A stretch of DNA of 35,875 bases, taken from NCBI GenBank assembly GCA_025465385.1, contig JAODNG010000435.1:1-35875 (forward strand). Direction: 5' to 3'. Below, piece by piece: positions 1-7,754 of the stretch (positions are counted from its first letter, which is position 1; each line of letters begins with the position of its first letter). A program made the translations under genes and the position numbers. This stretch comes from Pseudonocardiales bacterium. GTDB taxonomy: Bacteria > Actinomycetota > Actinomycetes > Mycobacteriales > Pseudonocardiaceae. Below the pieces are notes generated by a model that was not told where the DNA came from, ran no database searches, and saw nothing but the letters and a program-made list of their open reading frames with translations.

Positions 1-789
1 CTGGCCGCCCCCGCCCCCGTAGAACAGCCCGTTCGCGCCCGCGGAGTTGAGCACCGCAGTCGCCGGCGCAACCGTGGTGGTAAGGAACGCGTTGGCCGCG
101 ACCGCGCCTGCGGCGAGCGCCGAACCCGCGTTGAAGCCGTACCAGCCGAACCACAGCAACCCGGCGCCGAGCAGCGTGGCCGGCAGGTTGTGCGGGCGCA
201 TCGGCTCGCGCTGCCAGCCCCGGCGCCTGCCCAGGACCAACGCCAGCGCCAGCGCGGACATGCCGGAGTTGACCTCGACCGCCGTGCCCCCAGCGAAGTC
301 CAGCACGCCCAGCCGGTTCGCCAGCCAGCCGCCGTGGGCCCCGGAGAAACCGTCGAACGCGAAGATCCAGTGGGCCAGCGGCACGTAGACCCCCACCGTC
401 CACAGCGCGATGAACACCGTCCAGGACCAGAACCGCGCCCGGTCGGCGATCGCTCCGGACAGCAGCGCCGCGGTGATGATCGCGAACATCAGCTCGAACA
501 TGGCGAAGGCCGCCAGCGGAAGACCTTTCCCGACCACCACCCCTGGCACCCGCAAGCCGGCGAAGCCGAACCCGCCGATCAGCCCGGCATGGGAGTCACC
601 GAACGCCAGCGAGAAGCCGAACAACACCCAGATCAGCCCGACGACGCCGAGCGCCGCCATGCCCATCATCATCATGTTGAGCGCGCTGCGGGCCCGCACC
701 ATGCCGGCGTAGAAGAAGGCTAGGCCCGGCGTCATGAGCATCACCAACGCCGCGCAGACGAGCACGAACGCCGTGTTTCCGCTATCCAT
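1..789 (-). CDS. amt: Ammonium transporter, Amt/MEP/Rh family (3' part outside window)
   Basis: The reverse strand reads open from an ATG at 789 to the window edge (263 codons, C-terminus missing). It begins MDSGNTAFVL and then shows the first Amt helices with the typical TPGLAFFYAGMV segment, followed by NMMMMGMAALGVV, FALMF-type membrane stretches, VYVPLAHWIF and the conserved DFAGGTAVEVNSG segment. These are hallmark pieces of the trimeric membrane channel that imports ammonium/ammonia. A GTG lies just before the ATG (790-792) and could also serve as start; no strong Shine-Dalgarno is visible for either. In actinobacteria amt is usually followed by glnK and glnD, which would lie beyond the left edge. 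I looked for a GlnR- or AmtR-type operator in the roughly 200 bases upstream and saw no convincing one. Family assignment is firm. Confidence 0.95.
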   Translation of the reverse strand, partial: MDSGNTAFVLVCAALVMLMTPGLAFFYAGMVRARSALNMMMMGMAALGVVGLIWVLFGFSLAFGDSHAGLIGGFGFAGLRVPGVVVGKGLPLAAFAMFELMFAIITAALLSGAIADRARFWSWTVFIALWTVGVYVPLAHWIFAFDGFSGAHGGWLANRLGVLDFAGGTAVEVNSGMSALALALVLGRRRGWQREPMRPHNLPATLLGAGLLWFGWYGFNAGSALAAGAVAANAFLTTTVAPATAVLNSAGANGLFYGGGGGQ

Positions 790-991
790 CACCGGATTAT
801 CGGTCCTTGTTGGTTACGACCGTGGGGCGCTGCGCCGACCGGGCGGCCTATCGGGGCAATGTCGCAGCGGTGGTCCGCGCCCGGTGCGCGGTGCTGGCCA
901 GGGCTGGGCAGAGCGCAAACTCACGGTGCCCGAGCACCTGGTGTCAGGGCGGGCCAAGACTGAACCGACAGCGACGATCCGATAAGCGACA

Positions 992-1354
992 TTATGACAA
1001 AGAGCCGGTGGCTCTCCTACGCACCTTCAAGGAGAGGAAGAAATGCCGAACATCCTCGCCAGCCATGTGCAAGCTGCCGAAGATTTCATCGAGGTACTGC
1101 GGGTCAACCAGGGTCATCGGGACCAGCAGCGGTCGACCGTATTCGCGACGAATCTCCTGGAGCGTCCGCACGGTCAGCCTGCGCTAGATCGGCAGATCCT
1201 GAAAGTCCCCGGTGGGCGCTGGCGGAACCATTCTCTTGAGCACGAATCCAAGGAGCTCCGGATCGACCGTCACGGCCGTGCCCAGACGTTTCGAGAGCTC
1301 CTCCACCAGAGTCGTCTTGCCCGCGCCGAAGGGACCGTTGACCCAGATAATCAT
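992..1354 (-). pseudogene. Broken P-loop ATPase/kinase-like gene (TmrB-like) with internal amber stop and lost C-terminus
   Basis: From ATG 1354 the protein starts MIIWVNGPFGAGKTTLVEEL, a clear Walker A at residues 8-16, and runs 56 residues to ...GDFQDLPI. There a TAG (1184-1186) stands where family members carry a tryptophan codon. The same frame continues with recognisable family sequence (RRLTVRTLQEIRREYGRPLL, then PMTLVDPQYLDEIFG and a DVRHFFL strand) down to about 1033. It then turns into unrelated residues and stops at TAA 992-994. The family (ATP-binding proteins annotated as AAA/TmrB-like, about 170-190 residues) normally continues well past HFFL. The gene thus has two lesions: a point nonsense change and a missing C-terminal third. 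The upstream 126 bases to the monooxygenase gene hold nothing recognised. A sequencing error could explain the stop but not the lost C-terminus. Confidence 0.8.
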
Positions 1355-1480
1355 TGCTCGATCCTGCCGGGTCGTCGTCGCCCACCTCACCCGAGGGCGA
1401 TGACGGTCTCACGAAGGGCCTACTCATCGGGGAGCCGTCCGCACTGCCGCCCAGCTTGACAACGGCGGGCTGTCCCACTC

Positions 1481-3082
1481 CTACGGGACGGCGCCTTCAT
1501 CCCCGCCTGATCCCACTGAGCGGCCCGGACCGGCCGGGCGGCCGAACCAGCGGTGCAGCGCCGACGCAGGTGACGAGTCCGGTCCGGCACCTGCCCAGCA
1601 GACGTACCCGTCGGGTCGGATCAGGACGCGGTCGGCACCTGGTGATGCACCCAGTGCGACGCCTACGGGCGAGTCGACCACACGAGCGATGACGCGGTCG
1701 ACGCCATCTGGTGTCGGCGTCGGGTATGACGCTGGTCCACCGAGTTGCAGGAGCACACCGTGCCCGGACCGCAGCAGTGTGCTGACCGTGGTCAAGCCGT
1801 CTTCGGTCTCCAACGAAAGGTCGACCATCCGGGCGCCGACCAACGGATCGGAGTCGCCGAAGTCATAGCGCAGGTCGAGGCCGGACATCAGTCCGGCCAG
1901 ATAACGGTTTGCGTCGGGCAGTCGCGCCAGAGTGATGATGATCTCACGCAGCGCCCGTACGTCGTCGGCTTCGGGTGGCGGACTCATCAACACGGTTTGA
2001 GCGCGCGTCATCGCGAGTACCCGCGCGCCCACCGGGTGGCGCTCGGTGTGATAACTATCGAGTAGGCCGTCCGGGGCACGGTCCTGGATGTGTGCGGCGA
2101 GTTTCCAGCCGAGGTTCATCGCATCCTGGATGCCGAGATTGACGCCCTGCCCGCCGATGGGCGAGTGAACATGTGCAGCGTCGCCGCCGAACAGAATCCG
2201 GCCGCACCGATAGGCGCTCACCTGGCGGGTTGCGTCGCTGAACCGACTACCCCACCGCAGTGTTTTCAATTTGGTCTCGGCGCCGTGAACGGCGGTCAAC
2301 GCGCGGATCACCTCATTCGCGGTCACCGGCGCCTGGCGGGGCAACGTTTCCTGCTCCGGGCCACCGAAGACGACCCGGTATAGCCCTGTGCTTTCGCCGG
2401 CTTCCTCAAGCGGATGCATCAGCATCCAATAACCACCACCAGTTCGAGTGAGCGTGCTGATGTGCGACACCGACCGCGGCACCGTCGTTGACATGGCAGC
2501 CAGCTCCACATCAGCACTGACCGCGGCCAGCGTCCCGGCCCGACCCGGGAAGTCCATCCCGATCAGCTTTCGGACAGTGCTGTGCCCGCCATCGCACGCC
2601 ACGAGATAGCTGCCCCACAGCACGCTTTCACCGCGACCACCCGACACGGTGACCTCGACGCCGGCATCGTCGCAGGCCAGACCCACCAAGTCGGTGCCGC
2701 GACGAACCCTCACTCCCCGCGCACGCAGGTGGTCCTCCAGCACTTCCTCGAGCTGGTCCTGCGGGAGGAGGACACCGTTGGGGTGGCGGGTACGCCATGG
2801 GCGCGCGTCCAGCGGCACCGGCAGGCCAGCAAAGTGCCCGCCAGCCGACTCCCTCCGGACAGCACGCTGGTTCGCCGCATCGAGCAGGCCGCGCATCGCT
2901 AGCACTTCTGATGTGCGCGGATTGATCCCGCCGCCGCGGGACTGGCCGCTCGGCACGGCCTGCCGCTCGATCACCTCGATGGCCACCCCGGCCAGTGCCA
3001 GCTCACCGGCCAGCATCAGGCCTGTCGGACCTGCGCCGACAACGATCACGTCGACCGCTGGTACCCCTCGCGGCGTGGTCAC
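1481..3082 (-). CDS. FAD-dependent monooxygenase, aromatic hydroxylase type (PF01494)
   Basis: A 533-residue flavoprotein of the p-hydroxybenzoate hydroxylase fold, as found in polyketide-tailoring and rifampicin-type monooxygenases. Visible motifs are the N-terminal dinucleotide-binding GAGPTGLMLAGELALAG (about residues 17-33), the mid-protein DG motif (ACDGGHSTVRKLIGMDF) and the GD motif with FAD-ribityl contact (FGGDAAHVHSPIGGQGVNLG). The C-terminal 140 residues fit the thioredoxin-like tail of this class. It would use NAD(P)H, FAD and O2 to hydroxylate a small aromatic or polyketide substrate; the substrate cannot be read from the sequence. The start is GTG at 3082; an ATG at 3093 is out of frame. 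No biosynthetic genes flank it, so a solitary detoxifying or catabolic role is as likely as secondary metabolism. Confidence 0.9.
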   Translation of the reverse strand: MTTPRGVPAVDVIVVGAGPTGLMLAGELALAGVAIEVIERQAVPSGQSRGGGINPRTSEVLAMRGLLDAANQRAVRRESAGGHFAGLPVPLDARPWRTRHPNGVLLPQDQLEEVLEDHLRARGVRVRRGTDLVGLACDDAGVEVTVSGGRGESVLWGSYLVACDGGHSTVRKLIGMDFPGRAGTLAAVSADVELAAMSTTVPRSVSHISTLTRTGGGYWMLMHPLEEAGESTGLYRVVFGGPEQETLPRQAPVTANEVIRALTAVHGAETKLKTLRWGSRFSDATRQVSAYRCGRILFGGDAAHVHSPIGGQGVNLGIQDAMNLGWKLAAHIQDRAPDGLLDSYHTERHPVGARVLAMTRAQTVLMSPPPEADDVRALREIIITLARLPDANRYLAGLMSGLDLRYDFGDSDPLVGARMVDLSLETEDGLTTVSTLLRSGHGVLLQLGGPASYPTPTPDGVDRVIARVVDSPVGVALGASPGADRVLIRPDGYVCWAGAGPDSSPASALHRWFGRPAGPGRSVGSGGDEGAVP

Positions 3083-3305
3083 ACTGGAAGCATAAGACCC
3101 GTGGATGCAGCCGATTCACGGCATTGGTTCCACCATCCAGCGGGCCCTGGACGACATAATTCGCACTCCCCGCAGCTCCATTGAGGGCGCTTTAGGTCAG
3201 CTGAAAATGTTGGGAAAAACGCTATGATCGCGACGACATGAAATCGGCTCGGGCGAAGCAGCTAATGCGTGATAACACAGCGGTAATCCTGGCGTCACAG
3301 TTGCG

Positions 3306-3385
3306 CGTAGGTACTCGGGGTCTAGCACCTACGTCACCGTTGCTGTCGGCTACGTATTCGGAAAACGACTCGAGGCTACGTAGCC
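3306..3385. promoter_or_regulatory. Cluster of CTACGT repeats forming two nested inverted repeats (candidate operator)
   Basis: CGTAGGT at 3306-3312 is mirrored by ACCTACG at 3327-3333 (7-base arms). GGCTACGTA at 3348-3356 is mirrored by TACGTAGCC at 3377-3385 (9-base arms). The hexamer CTACGT occurs at 3329, 3350 and 3376, that is at spacings of 21 and 26 bases; GGCTACGTA is a direct repeat at 3348 and 3374. Such repetition upstream of a single small gene is typical of multi-site binding by a dimeric regulator, but I do not recognise the factor. The region is 140-220 bases ahead of the peptide start and 220-300 bases ahead of the monooxygenase start, so either could be the target. Confidence 0.45.
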
Positions 3386-3512
3386 AACCGGGAAGATTTA
3401 CGTGCGGCTACTGATTGCCGGTGGCGGTACACCTGGGCAGGGTATGGGAAGCCGAATCGGGAATGCCACCGATGCGGTGTGTTTCCCGGCTAGTACCGGG
3501 ACGACTTTTCCT

Positions 3513-3518
3513 AGGAGG
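3513..3518 (+). promoter_or_regulatory. Strong Shine-Dalgarno of the glycine-rich peptide gene
   Basis: A perfect AGGAGG lies 5 bases before the ATG at 3524. It fixes the start of the small gene and argues that this glycine-rich frame is truly translated and not a low-complexity artefact. Confidence 0.8.
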
Positions 3519-3523
3519 ATTTC

Positions 3524-3799
3524 ATGTCTGACGCGGTGGGTTTTGTGGAGATCGACGGGCAGCATGTGGAGCTACTGCCGGCCCGTACGGTCCTGTCGCT
3601 GTTCAGCGCCGGTGGTTCGGGCGGCGGCCGTGGCGGCAACGGCGGCGTGGGTGGCGAGGGCGGCGTAGGCCGTGGTGGCCTCGGTATCAACGCTCTGAAT
3701 ATCAACGCGTTTGGTGACCAGACCAACAGTGCCGGTGACGGCATCGGTGGCGCGGGCGGCAGCGCCGATGGCGGTGCCGGCGGCTCTGTGTCGGGCTGA
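3524..3799 (+). CDS. Small glycine-rich protein with conserved-looking N-terminal leader; function unknown
   Basis: 91 residues in two distinct parts. Residues 1-28 (MSDAVGFVEIDGQHVELLPA followed by RTVLSLFS) are ordinary, amphipathic sequence. Residues 29-91 are a glycine-rich tail (29 Gly in 63 residues) made mostly of GG-x units (GGNGG, GGVGG, GGAGG). The tail is interrupted at 53-70 by a less biased stretch with repeated Asn (LGINALNINAF, DQTNSAG). There is no transmembrane segment, no Sec signal and no cysteine. The gene has a consensus AGGAGG, its own hairpin terminator and no co-directional partner closer than 308 bases. The leader/tail split resembles ribosomally made peptide precursors, but no modifying enzyme or exporter is adjacent. 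I do not recognise an assigned function; a structural or cell-surface-type glycine-rich protein is the other option. Confidence 0.75.
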   Translation: MSDAVGFVEIDGQHVELLPARTVLSLFSAGGSGGGRGGNGGVGGEGGVGRGGLGINALNINAFGDQTNSAGDGIGGAGGSADGGAGGSVSG

Positions 3800-4107
3800 T
3801 AAGTCGCGGCGGTGCCGTTGGATGACGACGTGCGGTGCCGTTGGCCAGGGAGGGGTGGTTTCGACGCGGCCACCCCTCCCGCCATCATCGAACTACTCAC
3901 AGTATCGGCAGGATGCGATTGCAATGTGCGGTTGTCAACGTCTCCAGTCGTGCTCTGAGGTCGAGGGATGTGCGCATTTGTCGTCTTGAGAATGGTGGTT
4001 GCCACAGCCTGAGCAGGGCTGCCAGGCTCGCTTAGATCAACGGCAAACTAACTGAAGCTGCACCGGGCGAGCGCCAGGTGCTCACCCGAAGCCCCTGGAG
4101 CTGTTTC
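3800..4107. other. Non-coding spacer before the FAD oxidoreductase
   Basis: 308 bases. It holds the terminator hairpin at 3848-3880 and presumably the promoter of the oxidoreductase at 4108. Beyond the hairpin I see no repeat, RNA gene or conserved small frame. Confidence 0.6.
3848..3880 (+). terminator. Hairpin terminator behind glycine-rich peptide gene
   Basis: GGGAGGGGTGG (3848-3858) pairs perfectly with CCACCCCTCCC (3870-3880) around an 11-base loop. It lies 48 bases after the stop codon. No run of T follows, as is common for high-GC actinobacterial terminators, so termination is inferred from the strength of the 11-pair stem and its position. Confidence 0.65.
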
Positions 4108-5505
4108 ATGATGCAAGTCTCATCTCATCATCTGGAGGCACTTCGCACGGTGCTGGCCGGGAAAGTGATCACGGCGGAGGATGCCGACTATGACACCGCG
4201 CGTATCCAGTGGAACAACGACATCGATCGCAATCCGTTAGCGATCGCTCGCTGCGCGTCGCCGGCCGACATCGCGGCGGCGATCACCTTCGCCCGGGAAC
4301 AAGAATTGGAAATCTCTGTTCGCGGCGGGGGTCATGCCTTCTCCGGGACCGGTGTGTGTGATGACGGACTGATGATCGACCTCAGCGCAATGCGCCAGGT
4401 CTCAATTAGTGCTGACGCTGGGCTGGCCAGGGTTGGCGGCGGTGCCACCGTGGCAGAGCTCGACGCGGCAACCCAGGTGCATGGGCTGGCGGTACCCACC
4501 GGGGTAATCAGCCACACAGGCGTCGGTGGGCTGACACTCGGTGGCGGCATCGGATGGTTGACCCACAAGGCGGGATTGACCATCGACAACCTGGTGTCAG
4601 CAGATGTCGTGCTCGCCGACGGCCGCTGCGTGCGTACCTCCCCTGACGAGCACGCTGATCTGTTCTGGGCGCTCCGTGGCGGGGGCGGCAACTTCGGCGT
4701 CGTCACGACTTTCGAATTCCAGCTGCTCCCGGTCGGACCAGAGGTACACCTGGGATTGTTTTTCTGGGGGATGGATCAGGGCGAGGAGGTGCTGCGGTTG
4801 GCCCGCGACGTCGTCCCAAACTTGCCCGTCGAGGCCGGCGCTCAGATCGCGATCGGGCTCAATGCCCCGCCGGCACCGTTCGTACCTCCGCAGTACCACT
4901 TCACGCCCGGCTATCTGCTCATTATCGTCGGGTTCTCCTCCGCGGAGGAACACGCCCGCATCGTTGCGCCGATCCGTGACGCCCTGCCGCCGCTGTTCGA
5001 GCTCGTCACCCCGATCCCGTATGTGGCCTTGCAGCGGACGCTCGACGAGACCGCGCCGTGGGGACTTCTCGGCTATCAGGAGGTGATCTACCTCGACGAA
5101 CTGACTGACGACGTGATCTCGCGGATCGTCACTCAGCTGCCGGCAAAGCGTTCGCCGATGAGCTTCTGCCTGATTTTCCGGCTGGACGGTGCGTATTCGG
5201 CGGTTGGCGACGAGCAGACGGCCTTCGGTGGTCGACGTTCGCCGCGATATGTCGTCAACATCGCCGGCATCGGTGCCAGCCCCGCGGTCTTGAACGCTGA
5301 CCGAGCCTGGGTCCGGTCGTTGTGGAGCGCGTTACGGCCCTTCGCCAGGGACTCGGGTGGCTACGTGAACTCGATGACGGACAACGACGCGGACCGGGTG
5401 CGGGCCTCTTACGGCCCGACCAAGTATGGGCGGCTGGCCCGGATCAAGGCCAAGTACGACCCCGCCAACGTCTTTCACCTCAACGCCAACATCAAACCTG
5501 CCTGA
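4108..5505 (+). CDS. FAD-linked oxidoreductase, berberine-bridge/6-hydroxynicotine oxidase type (PF01565 + PF08031)
   Basis: 466 residues from ATG 4108, chosen because GGAG ends at 4100, 7 bases before it; a longer frame from 4078 lacks such a site. The N-terminal FAD domain contains RGGGHAFSGTG with His76, the residue that carries the 8-alpha-histidyl flavin link in this family. The second covalent anchor, a cysteine in bicovalent members, is Ile134 here (VISHTGVGG), so the flavin should be held by one bond, as in 6-hydroxy-D-nicotine oxidase. Further motifs are LTLGGGIGWL and ALRGGGGNFGVVTTF. The C-terminus YDPANVFHLNANI is the BBE domain signature. It oxidises a small alcohol, amine or sugar with O2; the substrate is unknown. 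No signal peptide is seen. It is followed by a membrane protein after 127 bases. Confidence 0.92.
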   Translation: MMQVSSHHLEALRTVLAGKVITAEDADYDTARIQWNNDIDRNPLAIARCASPADIAAAITFAREQELEISVRGGGHAFSGTGVCDDGLMIDLSAMRQVSISADAGLARVGGGATVAELDAATQVHGLAVPTGVISHTGVGGLTLGGGIGWLTHKAGLTIDNLVSADVVLADGRCVRTSPDEHADLFWALRGGGGNFGVVTTFEFQLLPVGPEVHLGLFFWGMDQGEEVLRLARDVVPNLPVEAGAQIAIGLNAPPAPFVPPQYHFTPGYLLIIVGFSSAEEHARIVAPIRDALPPLFELVTPIPYVALQRTLDETAPWGLLGYQEVIYLDELTDDVISRIVTQLPAKRSPMSFCLIFRLDGAYSAVGDEQTAFGGRRSPRYVVNIAGIGASPAVLNADRAWVRSLWSALRPFARDSGGYVNSMTDNDADRVRASYGPTKYGRLARIKAKYDPANVFHLNANIKPA

Positions 5506-5632
5506 ACAGTCCGGGCGTAACCCCATCGAGCACATGACCTCCAGCTGGGATCCTGCCGAATCCCACGGCCGCCGGGCGACGGTACGCTTGGCGCGGGGCA
5601 CGGCGCTGCATCGCATCTGGAGGAGATCGGCC

Positions 5633-6313
5633 GTGACTGACCTGGCCCGCACGCCACCCCGCGGACTGCGCACCCGCCTGTTGGTCACAGTGCTCGTGTT
5701 GGGAGTGGCCTGCGTCGTTGCCGTCGTGCTGCCGGTACCCAGCCCTTCACACATGCGTGACTGGTCGCAGTCTGTCGGCATCGCCGCGCCATTGCTCTTC
5801 TTGCTCGGACACACCCTGGTGACGGTGACACCGGTCCCCCGTACGGTGTTCACCCTCGCTGCCGGGTTGCTCTTTGGACCGGTGCTGGGGGTGGCTCTGT
5901 CGCTGGTGGCAACGGCGCTGTCCGCGGTCCTGGCCTTCGGTCTCGTCCGCCGGTTGGCTCGGGGACTTGTGTTGCCCCATCTGGATCACAAGGTGCTGCG
6001 GGCGGTCGATGCGCGGTTGCGCCGTCGAGGCTGGCTTGCAGTGGCGTCACTGAGGTTGATCCCGGCGGTGCCCTTCTCGGTACTCAATTACTGCTGTGCG
6101 CTGTCGTCGATCCGGTTCCACCATTATCTGGCCGGTACCGTGGGCGTCCTGCCGGGCACGGTAGCGGTGGTGGTGCTCGGCGACGCACTCACTGGAACTA
6201 CCTCGCCGGCCTTGCTCGTGGTTTCGCTGACCGGCGCGGCGATCGGAATGATTGGCCTGATCGTCGAGGCCCGCTCCCCCGTCTCGGTCGCCAAGACGAA
6301 GGCTGCATCCTGA
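5633..6313 (+). CDS. TVP38/TMEM64 (DedA-like, SNARE-associated) membrane protein
   Basis: 226 residues from GTG 5633, chosen because GGAGGAG at 5619-5625 lies 7 bases upstream; a frame open further left has no such signal. After a short basic N-terminus there is a first helix (about residues 12-32), then LLFLLGHTLVTVTPVPRT and the family motif LAAGLLFGPVLG. A paired re-entrant segment RLIPAVPFSVLNYCCALSSI follows, and a closing helix near the C-terminus. Members of PF09335 are polytopic inner-membrane proteins; related DedA proteins are implicated in lipid flipping or proton-dependent envelope homeostasis, and no specific job is known for this one. The downstream amidase starts 34 bases on, so the two may be co-transcribed. 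Confidence 0.88.
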   Translation: MTDLARTPPRGLRTRLLVTVLVLGVACVVAVVLPVPSPSHMRDWSQSVGIAAPLLFLLGHTLVTVTPVPRTVFTLAAGLLFGPVLGVALSLVATALSAVLAFGLVRRLARGLVLPHLDHKVLRAVDARLRRRGWLAVASLRLIPAVPFSVLNYCCALSSIRFHHYLAGTVGVLPGTVAVVVLGDALTGTTSPALLVVSLTGAAIGMIGLIVEARSPVSVAKTKAAS

Positions 6314-6347
6314 TGAGTCCGGCGCCGATGTACCTGGCGGTGCGGCC

Positions 6348-7754
6348 ATGAGCAGTCCCGCGGATCTCACCGCCGTCCAGCTCGTCGCGGCGTACCGCAC
6401 GGGTGAGCTGTCTCCGGTCGAGGCCACCCAGGCCGTGCTGGATCGTGTCGATCAGCTCGACGGCCAGGTGCGAGCCTTTTGCTTGGTGGACGTCGACCGT
6501 GCGCTCCAGGACGCCAAGGCATCACAGCTGCGCTGGCAGCAGGGCTTGCCGCAGGGTCTGCTCGATGGCGTGCCGACGTCGATCAAGGACGTGTATCTCA
6601 CCCAGGGGTGGCCGACCCTGCGTGGTTCAAGGTTGGTCTCCCCGGACCAGGAATGGCCGCTCGACAGTCCGTCCGTCGCCCGGTTGCGCGAGCACGGCGC
6701 GGTCCTGTTCGGCAAGACGACCACCTCCGAGCTGGCCTGGAAGTGCGTCACCGACAGCCCGCTCACCGGCGTCACGGTCAATCCCTGGGACACCAGCCGG
6801 ACGTCGGGCGGGTCAAGCGGCGGCAGCGGGGTAGCGGTCGCCCTGGGTATGGGTCCGCTGTCGATGGGCATCGACGGGGGTGGTGCGGTCCGCATCCCCG
6901 CATCGTTCACCGCCACGGTGGCGATCAAGCCGACTTATGGCCGGGTGCCGCACTGGCCGGCAAGTCCGTTGGGCACCTTGATCAGTCCCGGCCCGATGGC
7001 CCGCACGGTGGCCGATACCGCGCTGCTACTTGATGCGGTATCCGGTTACGACCCGCGAGATTGGTCCGCCCTACCACCTATCACTCGCCCGTATTCCAGC
7101 ATGCTGGACAACGGTGTGCTGGGGTTGCGGATCGCGGTGAGCCCGACGCTGGGCTATGTCGAGGTCGATCCGGACGTCGCCGATGCAGTGCAGGCCGCCG
7201 CTGGGGTGTTCCGCCACCTCGGCGCGGAGGTCGAGTTCGCCGACCCGGGTTTCGCTGACTGCGCGCAGGAATTCCAGGTGCTCTGGTTCACCGCAATGGC
7301 CAAGACGGTCGAGCGCATGACGCAACCGGAGCTCGATCTTATGGAACCGGCGCTGCAGGAGATCGTCACACAGGGCCAGCGCTACTCCGCGCTGGACTAC
7401 CTGACCGCCACCGCGACCAGGATGGCGATGGGCGCCACGATGGGCGCTTTCCACGAACGCTATGACCTGTTACTCACCCCGACGGTTCCGATCACGCCCT
7501 TCGTCGCGGGTGAGGAGGTGCCGATTGGGTGGCACTCGCAGCGGTGGACCAGCTGGACGCCGTTCACCTACCCGTTCAACATGACCCAGCAACCCGCCGC
7601 GAGCGTGCCATGCGGATGGACCAGCGCTGGAATGCCGATCGGATTGCAGGTGGTGGGGCCGCGCCACGCCGACGACCGAGTGCTCGCCGCATGCGCGGCC
7701 TACGAGCAGGTCGAGCCGTGGGTCTACCGGCGACCTCCGTTATTGCTCCGCTAA
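6348..7754 (+). CDS. Amidase-signature family protein with nucleophile Ser replaced by Ala
   Basis: 468 residues, the usual length for the amidase-signature family (PF01425: amidases, GatA, fatty acid amide hydrolase). Lys80 (PTSIKD) and the cis-serine region SGGSSGG (Ser156 and Ser157) are intact. The motif that normally reads GTDGGGSIRIPAS is GIDGGGAVRIPAS here (residues 174-186): the serine that acts as acyl nucleophile is Ala180 (codon GCG at 6885-6887). By family knowledge such a protein should not hydrolyse amides by the normal Ser-cisSer-Lys mechanism. The rest of the protein is well preserved with no stop or shift, which argues for retained folding and perhaps binding. The last 15 bases overlap the 3' end of the convergent stomatin gene. 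The start has only a weak Shine-Dalgarno. Confidence 0.9.
   Translation: MSSPADLTAVQLVAAYRTGELSPVEATQAVLDRVDQLDGQVRAFCLVDVDRALQDAKASQLRWQQGLPQGLLDGVPTSIKDVYLTQGWPTLRGSRLVSPDQEWPLDSPSVARLREHGAVLFGKTTTSELAWKCVTDSPLTGVTVNPWDTSRTSGGSSGGSGVAVALGMGPLSMGIDGGGAVRIPASFTATVAIKPTYGRVPHWPASPLGTLISPGPMARTVADTALLLDAVSGYDPRDWSALPPITRPYSSMLDNGVLGLRIAVSPTLGYVEVDPDVADAVQAAAGVFRHLGAEVEFADPGFADCAQEFQVLWFTAMAKTVERMTQPELDLMEPALQEIVTQGQRYSALDYLTATATRMAMGATMGAFHERYDLLLTPTVPITPFVAGEEVPIGWHSQRWTSWTPFTYPFNMTQQPAASVPCGWTSAGMPIGLQVVGPRHADDRVLAACAAYEQVEPWVYRRPPLLLR

Larger units (their letters stand above)
3083..3523. other. Non-coding region between monooxygenase and glycine-rich peptide gene
   Basis: About 440 bases without a credible gene. 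It must hold the promoter of the monooxygenase (leftward) and of the small glycine-rich protein (rightward). It is clearly less GC-rich than the surrounding genes around 3190-3400. The most structured part is the cluster of CTACGT motifs and inverted repeats at 3306-3385 (listed separately). A short hairpin, CCCGG-ctagta-CCGGG at 3485-3500, lies just before the Shine-Dalgarno of the peptide gene. A possible reading frame from 3402 has no family resemblance and overlaps the real gene out of frame. Confidence 0.6.

Noticed and set aside
790..991. GlnR/AmtR-type operator upstream of amt
   Set aside because: Only partial GTAAC-like pieces are present with wrong spacing; not reported as a site.
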